Shown: positions 17,604 through 26,080 of the stretch, one piece after another
How positions within the stretch are numbered: the first letter of the stretch is position 1
How the letters are laid out: every line of letters begins with the position of its first letter
DNA from: CAXXFQ01 sp963674475
GTDB taxonomy: Bacteria; Planctomycetota; Planctomycetia; Pirellulales; Thermoguttaceae
Length of the DNA: 64,000 nt
NCBI GenBank assembly: GCA_963674475.2
Contig: CAXXFQ010000033.1
Span: forward strand, 803,887-867,886
Direction: 5' to 3'
The notes under the pieces: model-generated
Database searches by the model: none
Seen by the model: the letters and a program-made list of their open reading frames with translations, nothing else
Told to the model about the DNA's origin: nothing
Position numbers and translations under genes: made by a program

Positions 17604-18269
17604 ATGAATCGACGTCAAATGTTGGGTGTCGGCGCTGCCGGTCTTCTGGCCGCGGCCCCGTGCGGTAGCGCTATGGGCGCTAGCAAGAAGAGCGGTCTTC
17701 GCAAGTTCACGAACGAAGAGTTCTACAAGAACGGCGAGTTCGACGCGGAAGCCGGCAAGAAGGCGTTCTACGAGTTGTTCGAGTACCACGGGTACTCCCT
17801 CGGCGATTCTCTGAAGGAGAATGCCAATTTCTGGGTTGCCGACTTCAAACAGAAAGACTTCGCCCGGGTCGGCATGGGCGGCATCTTCTGGGTCAACGAT
17901 AAGGAACACGGCTATTTCGCCCACGAGATCTACCTGTTGCCGGGCCAGATGATTGTGGAGCATGCCCACGTTCCGGCCGAAGGCAAGCCGGCGAAGCACG
18001 AGGCGTGGCACGTTCGTCACGGTTCGATCTTCAACTTCGGCGAAGGGGACGAGAAGGTCAAGTGCGCCTTCGACCTGCCCAAGAGCCAGGACGGCCACAT
18101 CACGACCAAGTGCCAGGCCTTGCTGGGACTCGGCGATTTCGCCGCGCTCAACCGGATCGAAGCGCCGCACTTCATGATGGGCGGCCCGGAAGGCGCCATC
18201 GTCAGCGAGTACGCCTCGTACCACTCCAATGACGGCCTTCGCTTTACCAATCCGACGGTCGCATTCTGA
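17604..18269 (+). CDS. Exported cupin-fold protein, distantly like D-lyxose ketol-isomerase
   Basis: 221 aa; AAAAGGA lies upstream. N-terminus MNRRQMLGVGAAGLLAAAP is Tat-like (twin arginine, hydrophobic stretch, AMGA cleavage area). The cupin core holds YLLPGQMIVEHAHVPAEGKP, then KHEAWHVRHG, a plausible metal set (H, H, E, H) like that in D-lyxose isomerases, and KPAKHE spacing in line with that family. Its position after lsrF suggests a sugar isomerase or carbohydrate-binding role, but the export signal would put it outside the cytoplasm where DhaKL and LsrF act. That mismatch makes an isomerase in the same pathway uncertain. Confidence 0.6.
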   Translation: MNRRQMLGVGAAGLLAAAPCGSAMGASKKSGLRKFTNEEFYKNGEFDAEAGKKAFYELFEYHGYSLGDSLKENANFWVADFKQKDFARVGMGGIFWVNDKEHGYFAHEIYLLPGQMIVEHAHVPAEGKPAKHEAWHVRHGSIFNFGEGDEKVKCAFDLPKSQDGHITTKCQALLGLGDFAALNRIEAPHFMMGGPEGAIVSEYASYHSNDGLRFTNPTVAF

Positions 18270-18294
18270 ACACACGTTTTTTGGAGAACGCAAG

Positions 18295-18606
18295 ATGCAA
18301 TTCCATCATGTGGGAATTCCCACCTCCGACAAAAAGGACTTTGATACCTACCTCGATGACGCCAAACTGCACATCACGGACGCCGAGAAATCGCCGTTCA
18401 AGGTGGAATGGCTCGGCTTCGAGGAAGGCAGCCCGATGCCGGAACTGCTGAAGACGACGCCCCACGTTGCCTTTATGGTCGAGGACCTGAATGCCGAGAT
18501 TGAGGGCAAGGACATCCTCATTGAGCCGTTTGAGCCCATGCCGGGCCTGCGATGCGCGTTCATTATTCACGACGGCGCGCCGATCGAGTTGATGCAGAAC
18601 GTCTAG
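18295..18606 (+). CDS. Small VOC (glyoxalase/bleomycin-resistance) superfamily protein
   Basis: 103 aa; GGAG at 18282-18285 precedes the ATG at 18295. One vicinal-oxygen-chelate module: MQFHHVGIPTSDKKDF with the first metal histidine, THHVAFMV-like centre (TTPHVAFMVEDLNAEI), and a terminal GAPIELMQN with the usual glutamate ligand. It follows the cupin gene by 25 bp and ends the dhaK cluster. VOC proteins act as isomerases, lyases or dioxygenases on alpha-hydroxy-carbonyls; here it could replace the LsrG isomerase step, which is speculative. Confidence 0.75.
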   Translation: MQFHHVGIPTSDKKDFDTYLDDAKLHITDAEKSPFKVEWLGFEEGSPMPELLKTTPHVAFMVEDLNAEIEGKDILIEPFEPMPGLRCAFIIHDGAPIELMQNV

Positions 18607-18645
18607 CGGCCGACTGTTGCCGCCTGGTTAAAGCCATGGGTTCAA

Positions 18646-18672
18646 GGCACTGGCTGGCAATCAGCCAGTGCC
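18646..18672. repeat. REP-like hairpin, copy 2
   Basis: Stem CACTGGCTG / CAGCCAGTG with GG/CC extension, loop GCAAT (the reverse complement type of copy 1's loop). Located just after the VOC gene stop, where it could act as a transcript end or 3' stabiliser. Confidence 0.7.
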
Positions 18673-18754
18673 ACCCGTTTTTGTACACACTTCCCCGGGG
18701 CCGACTACCGATACTCGTTTTTCCTTCCCGATTTTTCCCTCCTGGATGATTCTC

Positions 18755-21700
18755 ATGCGACACCTCAACGGAGTTCTCGCCCTCGTCTTGATCGGTCTCG
18801 TTTTTGCCTCGCCCGCGTTTGCAGGAGAGTTCTACGCGAAGAAGGCCTCGTTTGCCGACACGGTTGCCGCCACGCGGGCCGCCTTTGTCGCCGGCGAGAA
18901 AGCGGGGACGGTCAAGCCGACTGAGGTCCGCTTCGGCCCCTGGTACACGACCGGCTGGCTGAAATCGAAGGGATTCGGCGACGCGCTCTTCCCCGAGAAG
19001 GGTGTCGATCTGGCCGCAAAGAGGAAAAACGGCAAGCCGAAGTGGACGATGCAGGCCGGCCTGGCCGACGGCAAGGTCCACATGATTCCCGGGAAGGACG
19101 GCGGGTCCACGTATCTCTATCGGGAGATCCATTCCAAGAATGCGGCGGCTGTCCCGGTCGGGTTCGGGAGCGACGACGGGTTGGCCGTCTTCTTGAACGG
19201 AAAGCAGATTCTCGCCAGGGACGTCCCGCGCGGACCGGCCCTCAATCAAGACCGGGCGACGCTGCAACTGAAGCCGGGCAAGAACGAATTGCTCATGAAG
19301 ATCTACAACCGGACCGGCGGACACGGTTTTGCGTTTTCGTCGAATCCCGTTCTGGATCAACAAGTCATCGGCGCGTGGAACAAGGTCGCGGCCGATTTTC
19401 CCGTTCAGACCGGCTGGCTGCGACGGTTTGTCGACTTGCAGTCCAATAACTGGTTCTCGGCAACCCGTTCCAACGATCTCGAAAAGAACGTGCTGGGGAA
19501 CGTCTTGGGACAACTGGGCGAAAAAGGAGCCGTGCTGAAGCCGAAGTACGACGCGCTCGTTTCCGGCAATACGGCGGCCGGCGATCCGAAATGGCTGGGC
19601 TTGTTTGAACAGGCGGCCTCGCTGCTGACGGCGGAGGAACGTCTCGCCCCGGTCAACTTCGAATCGTTGCGTCTGGCGGTTGCCGACCTGACAAAGACCT
19701 TCGGAAAGGAGTATCCGAACGGGGAAAAGTTTCTCGCCCGCATTGGAGAGTTGGAAAAACAGCGAGAGACCCTCCGCAAGGCGATTGCCGGGGGCGACCT
19801 GGCCTCGCATGAGAAACTCGGACAATTCCTCGCCGATTACGAGGCGCTTCGCCGCGACGCCCTGCTGAGCAACCCGCTGATGAACTTCGAGACCCTCCTT
19901 TTCCGCCGGGCCAAAAACGGCGGCCTAATGAACAACTGGATCAGCAGTTGCTCTCGAGGCAAGGGGGGCTACGGTAACGAAATCGCCACGCTTTCTCCCC
20001 CGAAGCCGGGCGGAAAGGCGGAGACGTTCCTCAAGCCGAAGACGGACACGTTCATCGGCGACATGTGCCTCCACTGGGCCGCCGACCGGATGCTGGTTAC
20101 CTCGCTTGGGCCGGAGAACGAATGGCAGATCTTCGAGGTCGACATGGCGACGAAGGAGATGGCTCAGGTCACTCCGGATATGGGCCACGACGTCGACAAC
20201 GCCGAAGCGATCTACACGCCGGACGACGGAATCATTTTCAGTTCGACCGCGACCATGCTGGGCGTTCCTTGCGTCGGCGGTTCGAACCAGGTCGCCAATC
20301 TCTATCGTATGGAGGCTGATCGCAATAATGTGCGGCAACTGACGTTTGAGCAGGATCAGGACTGGTGTCCGACGGTCCTTAATAACGGCCGCATCATGTA
20401 TCTCCGGTGGGAATATACCGATACGCCGCATTACTTCACGCGGCTCATGTTCAGCATGAACCCGGACGGAACGCGGCAGATGGAGCATTACGGCAGCAAT
20501 TCGTTCTGGCCGAACAGTTGCTTCTTTGCCAAGGCGTGCCCCGGCCACCCGAGCAAATTCGTCGGGGTCGTCTCGGGCCACCACGGTGTGGCTCGGATCG
20601 GCGAACTCTGCGTCTTCGATCCGGCTAAGGGACGACAAGAGGACGTCGGCGCCATCCAGCGAATTCCAGGATATGGAAAGGAAGTAGAGGGCCCCATCGT
20701 CGACCAACTCGTCGCCAACTCCTGGCCCAAGTTTCTCCACCCCTGGCCCTTGAGCGACAAGTATTTCCTCGTCTCGATGCAGCCGACGCCGCAAAGTAAG
20801 CGGGGAATCTACCTCGTCGACGTCTTCGACAACATGCTGCTGTTGCACGAAGAGGCGTCGTACGGGCTGTACGAGCCGGTTCCACTGGCCCCGCGGGAGA
20901 AACCGCCGATCATCTCGTCGCATATCGATCTTGCGAAAAAGGACGCGACGGTCTATTTGACCGACGTCTACATGGGTGACGGACTCAGGGACGTCCCACG
21001 TGGCACGGTCAAAGGGCTTCGCCTGTTCACCTACAGCTTTGGTTATCGCCTCATCGGCGGACACCACATGATCGGCATGGAGAGTTCGTGGGACTGCAAG
21101 AAGCTGCTGGGGGAAGTCCCCGTTGAAAAAGACGGTTCGGCCCTGTTCAAGATTCCGGCCAACACGCCGGTGGCGATTCAGCCGGTCGACAAGAACGGCG
21201 CGTCACTGCAACTGATGCGTTCCTGGTTCGTCGGCCAGCCGGGGGAGCGGGTGTCGTGCGTCGGATGTCACGAGAAACAGAACACGACGCCTCCGTCGAA
21301 GTTGACCATCGCCGGCCAAGGCAGACCGGCCCGGCTGACCCCTCCCTACGGCAAACCGCGTCTGGTCGGATTCGAACACGAGATTCAACCGATCCTCCAC
21401 AAGTACTGCGTCGGCTGTCACAACGGCGAGAAGGAAGGGCGTCCCAATTTCGCGGATACCGCCCAGGGCCCCCGCGGCTTCTCGAATGCGTACCACGCCT
21501 TGCACGGCTACACGCGGCGCCCGGGTCCCGAAAGCGACTACCACATGTTCCGCCCGATGGAGTATCACTCGTCCACGAGCGAACTCGTTCAGATGCTGGA
21601 GAAGGGCCATCATAACGTCCAACTCGACGACAAGTCGCGGCATTTGCTCAATCTGTGGATCGACATGAACGTGCCCTACTTCGCGACGTGGACGGATATT

Positions 21701-22777
21701 GTCGAGGCCGGCGGCATGGGACATCGGCTCCAGCGGCCGATCCACCACATCGCCTCGGAATACAGCGAGAACCTGCTGAAGTACGCCGGCATCGAATACC
21801 ATCCGGAAGACGACGCGAAGCGGCCCCTGCCGCCGAAGCCGGAGTTCATCAAGCCGGAGAAACTGCCCGAGCCCGATTACTCCGCGCCCCCGGTGGCCGG
21901 CTGGCCTTTCTCCGCCGAGACGGCGAAGGGGATGCAGCAAGGCGAACCGAAGACGATCGAGCTGAACGAAGGCGTCAAGATGACGCTCGTTCCCATCCCC
22001 GCCGGCGCGTTCGTCATGGGCGACGCCGGAGGAGACCGGGACGAATTGCCCCGGTGCGCGGTATCGATCGACCGGCCCTTCTGGATGATGACCACGGAAG
22101 TGACCAACGCGATGTATGCTGAGTTCGACCCGGCGCACGACAGCCGTTACATCGACCAGCAGAGTAAGGACCACACTCGCCCCGGCTACGTCGCCAACGC
22201 GCCGAACCAACCGGTGATCCGCATTACTTGGAAACGGGCGAATGAATTCTGCCGCTGGCTTAGCGACAAGACCGGCCGGAAGTTCCGCCTGCCGACCGAG
22301 GCGGAATGGGAATGGGCCTGCCGGGCCGGTTCCGAGACGCCCATGTGGTGGGGACAGGTCGGTGATGATTTCACAAAGAAGGCCGACCTGGCCGACGAGA
22401 GCCTGCGTCTGTTCGTCGTCGCCGGAATCGATCCGCAACCGATCAAGAACCACCCCGATTGGATGGCCTTCATCCCGATGGCCCGCGGCTTCAACGACGG
22501 CCGGATGTACGCCGGGGACGTCGGCAACTACGAAGCCAACCCGTGGGGTCTGAAGGACATGCACGGCAGCGTCGCGGAATGGACGGCTTCCGACTACCGA
22601 CCCTATCCCTACGTCGCCGCCGATGGCCGGAACGCCGGCAATCCCAACACGCCGAAAGTCGTCCGGGGCGGTTCCTGGCGTGACCGGCCCAAACGGGCCC
22701 GAAGCGGCTTCCGCCTGAAGTATCAGGCCTGGCAGCCGGTGTACAACGTGGGGTTCCGGGTGGTGACGGAGGAGTAA
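18755..22777 (+). CDS. HzsA-related periplasmic protein with two c-type haem motifs and C-terminal FGE-like domain
   Basis: 1,340 aa from ATG 18755 (18746 is an alternative). Signal peptide MRHLNGVLALVLIGLVFASP..FA. After an N-terminal beta-rich part and a helical stretch comes a TolB/propeller-like region (WQIFEVDMATKEM, DDGIIFSSTATML, RIMYLRWEYTDTPHYF) that resembles the middle domain of hydrazine synthase alpha subunit relatives. Two CVGCH haem-binding motifs lie near residues 835 and 885, the second as HKYCVGCHNGE. Residues from about 1073 form a SUMF1/FGE-like domain (LVPIPAGAFVMGD, RLPTEAEWEWACRAGSE, VVRGGSWRDRPKRARSGFR). The FGE catalytic cysteine position is alanine here. It is probably an exported electron-transfer or binding protein; hydrazine chemistry is not implied. 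Confidence 0.82.
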   Translation: MRHLNGVLALVLIGLVFASPAFAGEFYAKKASFADTVAATRAAFVAGEKAGTVKPTEVRFGPWYTTGWLKSKGFGDALFPEKGVDLAAKRKNGKPKWTMQAGLADGKVHMIPGKDGGSTYLYREIHSKNAAAVPVGFGSDDGLAVFLNGKQILARDVPRGPALNQDRATLQLKPGKNELLMKIYNRTGGHGFAFSSNPVLDQQVIGAWNKVAADFPVQTGWLRRFVDLQSNNWFSATRSNDLEKNVLGNVLGQLGEKGAVLKPKYDALVSGNTAAGDPKWLGLFEQAASLLTAEERLAPVNFESLRLAVADLTKTFGKEYPNGEKFLARIGELEKQRETLRKAIAGGDLASHEKLGQFLADYEALRRDALLSNPLMNFETLLFRRAKNGGLMNNWISSCSRGKGGYGNEIATLSPPKPGGKAETFLKPKTDTFIGDMCLHWAADRMLVTSLGPENEWQIFEVDMATKEMAQVTPDMGHDVDNAEAIYTPDDGIIFSSTATMLGVPCVGGSNQVANLYRMEADRNNVRQLTFEQDQDWCPTVLNNGRIMYLRWEYTDTPHYFTRLMFSMNPDGTRQMEHYGSNSFWPNSCFFAKACPGHPSKFVGVVSGHHGVARIGELCVFDPAKGRQEDVGAIQRIPGYGKEVEGPIVDQLVANSWPKFLHPWPLSDKYFLVSMQPTPQSKRGIYLVDVFDNMLLLHEEASYGLYEPVPLAPREKPPIISSHIDLAKKDATVYLTDVYMGDGLRDVPRGTVKGLRLFTYSFGYRLIGGHHMIGMESSWDCKKLLGEVPVEKDGSALFKIPANTPVAIQPVDKNGASLQLMRSWFVGQPGERVSCVGCHEKQNTTPPSKLTIAGQGRPARLTPPYGKPRLVGFEHEIQPILHKYCVGCHNGEKEGRPNFADTAQGPRGFSNAYHALHGYTRRPGPESDYHMFRPMEYHSSTSELVQMLEKGHHNVQLDDKSRHLLNLWIDMNVPYFATWTDIVEAGGMGHRLQRPIHHIASEYSENLLKYAGIEYHPEDDAKRPLPPKPEFIKPEKLPEPDYSAPPVAGWPFSAETAKGMQQGEPKTIELNEGVKMTLVPIPAGAFVMGDAGGDRDELPRCAVSIDRPFWMMTTEVTNAMYAEFDPAHDSRYIDQQSKDHTRPGYVANAPNQPVIRITWKRANEFCRWLSDKTGRKFRLPTEAEWEWACRAGSETPMWWGQVGDDFTKKADLADESLRLFVVAGIDPQPIKNHPDWMAFIPMARGFNDGRMYAGDVGNYEANPWGLKDMHGSVAEWTASDYRPYPYVAADGRNAGNPNTPKVVRGGSWRDRPKRARSGFRLKYQAWQPVYNVGFRVVTEE

Positions 22778-22806
22778 CGCTTGACGGAGGGATTAGGGTT
22801 TAGGGA

Positions 22807-22916
22807 CTAGTGCTTTGTCAACGCTAATATTTGGGGTTGGCGACCCGGCGAAACGCCGCAATCGCCGACTGAATCCGAAAGGCCAACCCCAAGATTTAAG
22901 TCTGACAAAGCACTAG
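22807..22916. repeat. 110-bp imperfect palindromic intergenic element, copy 1
   Basis: Ends are CTAGTGCTTTGTCA and its perfect inverse TGACAAAGCACTAG. A second stem pairs TTGGGGTTGGC (near 22831-22841) with GCCAACCCCAA (near 22882-22892), and an inner hairpin is CGGCGaaaCGCCG. It is homologous to the element at 25968-26080 in inverted orientation. There is no open frame. It looks like a MITE-like or structured mobile repeat. Confidence 0.8.
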
Positions 22917-22989
22917 GGATTAGGGTATGCACGTGTAGTGCATGCGCATGCGCCCTACGACCGGGACCATCTCGAAAGGAGGAGCGATC

Positions 22990-23991
22990 GTGAAACACTA
23001 CACGCTTGCGTGTTGCGGCCTGTTTGCGATACTGTTTTCCACCGTTGCCTTTGCCGGGGACGGTCCCATCCGCGTGGGCATGATTGGGCTCGACACGTCG
23101 CACGTCATCGCCTACACCAAGATCATGAATGCGCCGGACGCTCCGGAAGAGAGCCGCGGCGTCCGCGTGGCATTTGGCTTTCCCGGCGGCAGCGACGATT
23201 TTCCGCTGAGCCGCAATCGCGTCGAGGGCTTCACGAAGCAACTCCGCGAGATGGGGGTGGAGATCGTTTATTCCGCGGAGGCCCTCGTGGAGAAGTCGGA
23301 CGCGGTCATGGTGATGAGTGTCGACGGCCGTCCGCATCTGAGGCAGGCGGCGCTCGCCTTGAAAGCCGGCAAGCCGGTCTTCGTCGATAAGCCGTTTGCC
23401 GCGTCGCTGGCGGACGTCGTAGCGATCTTCGAGTGCGCCAAGAAGCACGGCGCCCCTTGCTTCGGCAGTTCTTCCAGCCGCTTCACGCCGGGGTATATCG
23501 AACTGACGAAGAATGAAGAAATCGGACCCGTCCTCGGCTGCGACGCCTACGGCCAGTGCCGCGCGGCACCGCACCACCCCGACCTCTTCTGGTACGGCTG
23601 CCACGGCGTGGAACTGCTGCACACCATCATGGGCCCGGGCTGCAAAACGGTCACCGCCGCGCAAACGCCCTACACGGAGACGGTCACCGGCATCTGGAAG
23701 GACGGCCGGGTCGGGACGTTCCGCGGCATTCGCGAACACACGCACAAGACGGGGCTGGGTGTGACGGTCTTCGGGAAAGAGAGAATCGTCTACCACAACG
23801 CCTATTACGACTATCGTCCGCTGGTCGGCCAAATCGCGAAGTTCTTCAAGACGAAGAAGCCGCCGGTCACTCCGGAAGAGACCATTGCCATCTTTGCTTT
23901 TATGGAGGCCGCGGAGGAGAGCAAGCGACACGGGGGGAAGCCGGTGTCGGTGGAGGAGGTGTTGAGGACGGTGAAACGGCCGCGGAGATAA
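22990..23991 (+). CDS. Exported Gfo/Idh/MocA-family oxidoreductase-like protein
   Basis: 333 aa from GTG 22990, chosen because AAAGGAGGAG ends 7 nt before it; ORF extension upstream to 22942 lacks support. A signal peptide (KHYTLACCGLFAILFSTVAFAG) precedes the Rossmann domain: IRVGMIGLDTSHVIAYTK (nucleotide loop is atypical, lacking GxGxxG), SDAVMVMSVDGRPH, and KAGKPVFVDKPFA, the EKP-motif region, here DKP. C-terminal segment has FWYGCHGVELLHTIMGPGCK as the usual H-x-x-D/E-like site. Planctomycetes encode many exported relatives of unknown role. With the glycine loop altered, NAD(P) binding is not assured. Confidence 0.8.
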   Translation: MKHYTLACCGLFAILFSTVAFAGDGPIRVGMIGLDTSHVIAYTKIMNAPDAPEESRGVRVAFGFPGGSDDFPLSRNRVEGFTKQLREMGVEIVYSAEALVEKSDAVMVMSVDGRPHLRQAALALKAGKPVFVDKPFAASLADVVAIFECAKKHGAPCFGSSSSRFTPGYIELTKNEEIGPVLGCDAYGQCRAAPHHPDLFWYGCHGVELLHTIMGPGCKTVTAAQTPYTETVTGIWKDGRVGTFRGIREHTHKTGLGVTVFGKERIVYHNAYYDYRPLVGQIAKFFKTKKPPVTPEETIAIFAFMEAAEESKRHGGKPVSVEEVLRTVKRPRR

Positions 23992-24036
23992 TCGCACCCG
24001 CATTCCGGTAGAGTCGCCTATGAAAGGGGCAGAAAG

Positions 24037-24826
24037 ATGACGTCAAACGCTTCACCAGAGGTTCCGAACCCGTACGCGGCACCGGCGACGGCGTCAATTG
24101 AGGGGAGCGAGGGTCCCGCGACGTTTGTGTCCCGCGGAGTGGCCTCCGTATTGGTGGGCCGGCTATTGAAGAGCGTTTGGGTGCTGTCGGCCGTCACGAT
24201 ACTCGTGACCATCGCGGATTACCTTTTGGACGAGTGGCGATACAGCGAACTGGCACGTGTTGGATCGGTGGATCATATCCCGGCGGCCTGGCTGCAGCTT
24301 TCGGAAGTGTTTGGATGGCTTCAGATAGCGATCGTGCCCCGATGCTGGCTTGCCTTGATCCTCGCCACGACCGCAACGATCATCGCCTGGCACGTGAGAA
24401 TGTTCTGGAATCTGCGAGCGCTAGAGCAATACGGACATGAAATTCGGCGTGATGTTGAATCTCGTCTGGTGGTTCTTCCCGCCGCCGATTGGATCCGTCC
24501 TGGTGACCTTTGCTCTCTTGCGACTACAGCGACGCAGTGATCCGAAGACATTGGACGACTGGAAAGCTCGAGAACGGACCGGTCCTTGGCTGATCGTGAC
24601 GTGGATGGCGGCGAGCTTCCTCGGCCTATATCTTTATGGGAGTGTATACATGGCAATCGAGAACTTGGCCAGCGCCGAGGGGCGAGCTGTCTTTCCCGGC
24701 CTTGTGGTTTTCCCCTACTTCTGCCTTTGCGCTTGCATCGCCCTCGCCGCCATCCGCCGAATCGAACGCCTCCAGCAAGCCCGGTTCGAGTTGATCAGAG
24801 AGCGGCGCGAGCACGAAACGGCGTAG
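24037..24826 (+). CDS. Multi-pass membrane protein, DUF4328-like, with one frame shift
   Basis: Corrected length about 262 aa. The N-terminal NPYAAPAT segment is a common opening of planctomycete membrane proteins. Hydrophobic helices are at VWVLSAVTILVTIADYLL, WLALILATTATIIAW, MLNLVWWFFPPPIGSVLVTF, WLIVTWMAASFLGLYLYG and FPYFCLCACIALAAI. The pattern FWNLRALE.YGH, then a tryptophan-rich WWFFPP helix followed by KTLDDWKARERTGPW resembles DUF4328. The two halves overlap in frames +1 and +2 around 24437-24445, indicating a one-base indel. Function unknown. Confidence 0.6.
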
Positions 24827-24891
24827 GCCGCGGCGCTGCGGACCTGAAATCGCCATGCAAGCCGCGAATCCTCAAAATCCCCAAAAACGAC

Positions 24892-24920
24892 TTGCACAAA
24901 CCGGCCAAGTCGGTTACAGT
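24892..24920 (+). promoter_or_regulatory. Sigma70-like promoter of the DUF1559 gene
   Basis: TTGCAC at 24892-24897 and TACAGT at 24915-24920 are separated by 17 nt. The predicted start of transcription is about 55 nt upstream of the ATG at 24981, which itself has a GGGAG ribosome-binding site. Confidence 0.5.
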
Positions 24921-24980
24921 AAACGGTGTTACTGGTTCATTTTCAAGCGATTGTGTTTGTCTATTTAGGGAGACTCGGCG

Positions 24981-25952
24981 ATGGTGCGTCGTGGTTTTAC
25001 GTTGGTCGAACTCCTGGTGGTGATTGCCATCATCGGTATCTTGATTGCGTTGTTGTTGCCGGCCGTGCAGGCGGCACGCGAGGCGGCCCGGCGAACGCAG
25101 TGTGCGAACAACCTTCGAAACGTGGGTACCGCCCTGCTGAACTATGAGAGCGCGGCTGGCTCCCTTCCCCCCGGTGGACTACATTCCCCCAGTGGCAGCT
25201 ACGGCCACTCCTGGTGGATTCGTATTATGCAGTTCATCGAGCAAGAGGCGATCCACGAAATGTTCGACGACAAGGGGGAGAAAAGCTCGAACGGATGCAC
25301 CGGCTGGGTCGGTGGCGACAGCTACGGCGGCAACGTCCACAATCGCGGCATCCTCCGCGACAAGTTCTTTCCCTTCATGTATTGCCCTTCGAGTACGCTA
25401 CCCAAGTTCGTGCTCGATAATGCGGAGCACAACAACGCGAAGTGCATGTCGGCGACCTACACCGGTATCGCCGGAGCCCACGACCCCTCCAACCCGGTGT
25501 ACCGCGGCGGGAATGCGTCGTGGGGCGAGATTTCTACCCACGGCACGCTCATCATGTTGGAGAATGTCGCAATACGCGACATCTCCGACGGAACCACGAA
25601 CACCTTAATGGTCGGCGAACAGTCCGGATGGTGTATTGATTCCAACGGGAACAAGGCCGACTGCCGGAGCGACTGCTTCCACGGATTTCCCATGGGACCC
25701 GGCAACGACGGTTGGGAACGGGCCTTCAATACGTCATGCGTCGTGCATCGGATCAACGAGAGATCGATGGATGCCATGGGGGTCTCGGGGAACTGCGGAC
25801 CCAACCGCCCGATCCAATCGGCCCATCCCGGCGGTGCGCAAGTCCTCTTGGCGGACGGCTCGGCCCGATTCCTGCAGGACGATACGGACATCCAAATTCT
25901 TTACGATCTGGCGGACCGGGACGATGGAAATATCATTCCGGACGGCGAGTAG
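24981..25952 (+). CDS. DUF1559 family protein with prepilin-type N-terminal cleavage/methylation signal
   Basis: 323 aa, complete. Leader RRGFTLVELLVVIAIIGIL is a type IV prepilin/pseudopilin signal, followed by IALLLPAVQAAREAARRTQC and NNLRNVGTALLNYESAAGSLPPG, the standard opening of DUF1559 (SBP_bac_10). The C-terminal H-X9-DG motif is seen as HPGGAQVLLADGSARFL. These proteins are expanded in planctomycetes and are thought to be surface or pseudopilin-like. The two chimeric genes at 2239 and 36170 carry the same leader without this body, which makes this intact copy the useful reference. Confidence 0.93.
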   Translation: MVRRGFTLVELLVVIAIIGILIALLLPAVQAAREAARRTQCANNLRNVGTALLNYESAAGSLPPGGLHSPSGSYGHSWWIRIMQFIEQEAIHEMFDDKGEKSSNGCTGWVGGDSYGGNVHNRGILRDKFFPFMYCPSSTLPKFVLDNAEHNNAKCMSATYTGIAGAHDPSNPVYRGGNASWGEISTHGTLIMLENVAIRDISDGTTNTLMVGEQSGWCIDSNGNKADCRSDCFHGFPMGPGNDGWERAFNTSCVVHRINERSMDAMGVSGNCGPNRPIQSAHPGGAQVLLADGSARFLQDDTDIQILYDLADRDDGNIIPDGE

Positions 25953-25967
25953 ACGCCGACCACAACA

Positions 25968-26080
25968 CTACTGCTTCGTCAGACTTAAATCTTTGGGTTG
26001 GCGTTTCGGATTTACTCGGACAATTGCGACACTTCGCCACACATCGCCAACCCCCGGATTTAGTGTTGACAAAGCACTAC
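25968..26080. repeat. 113-bp imperfect palindromic intergenic element, copy 2 (inverted relative to copy 1)
   Basis: Ends CTACTGCTTCGTCA and TGACAAAGCACTAC pair with one mismatch and one wobble; inner stem GGGTTGGCG pairs with CGCCAACCC. The reverse complement aligns over its full length with 22807-22916 (shared blocks TAGTGCTTTGTCAAC, GGGGTTGGCGA, AATCCGAAA, GATTTAAGTCTGAC). It lies between convergent DUF1559 and SDR genes and contains the SDR stop codon TAG. Confidence 0.8.

Noticed and set aside
19925..22564. Long minus-strand open frames opposite the HzsA-related gene
   Set aside because: High-G+C antisense shadows of a strongly supported gene; compositions are rich in V, R, H and D as expected for shadows.
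18755..22777. Considered as evidence for anammox hydrazine synthase
   Set aside because: Only the middle domain is related; no HzsB/C genes are present, and an FGE-like end is foreign to HzsA.
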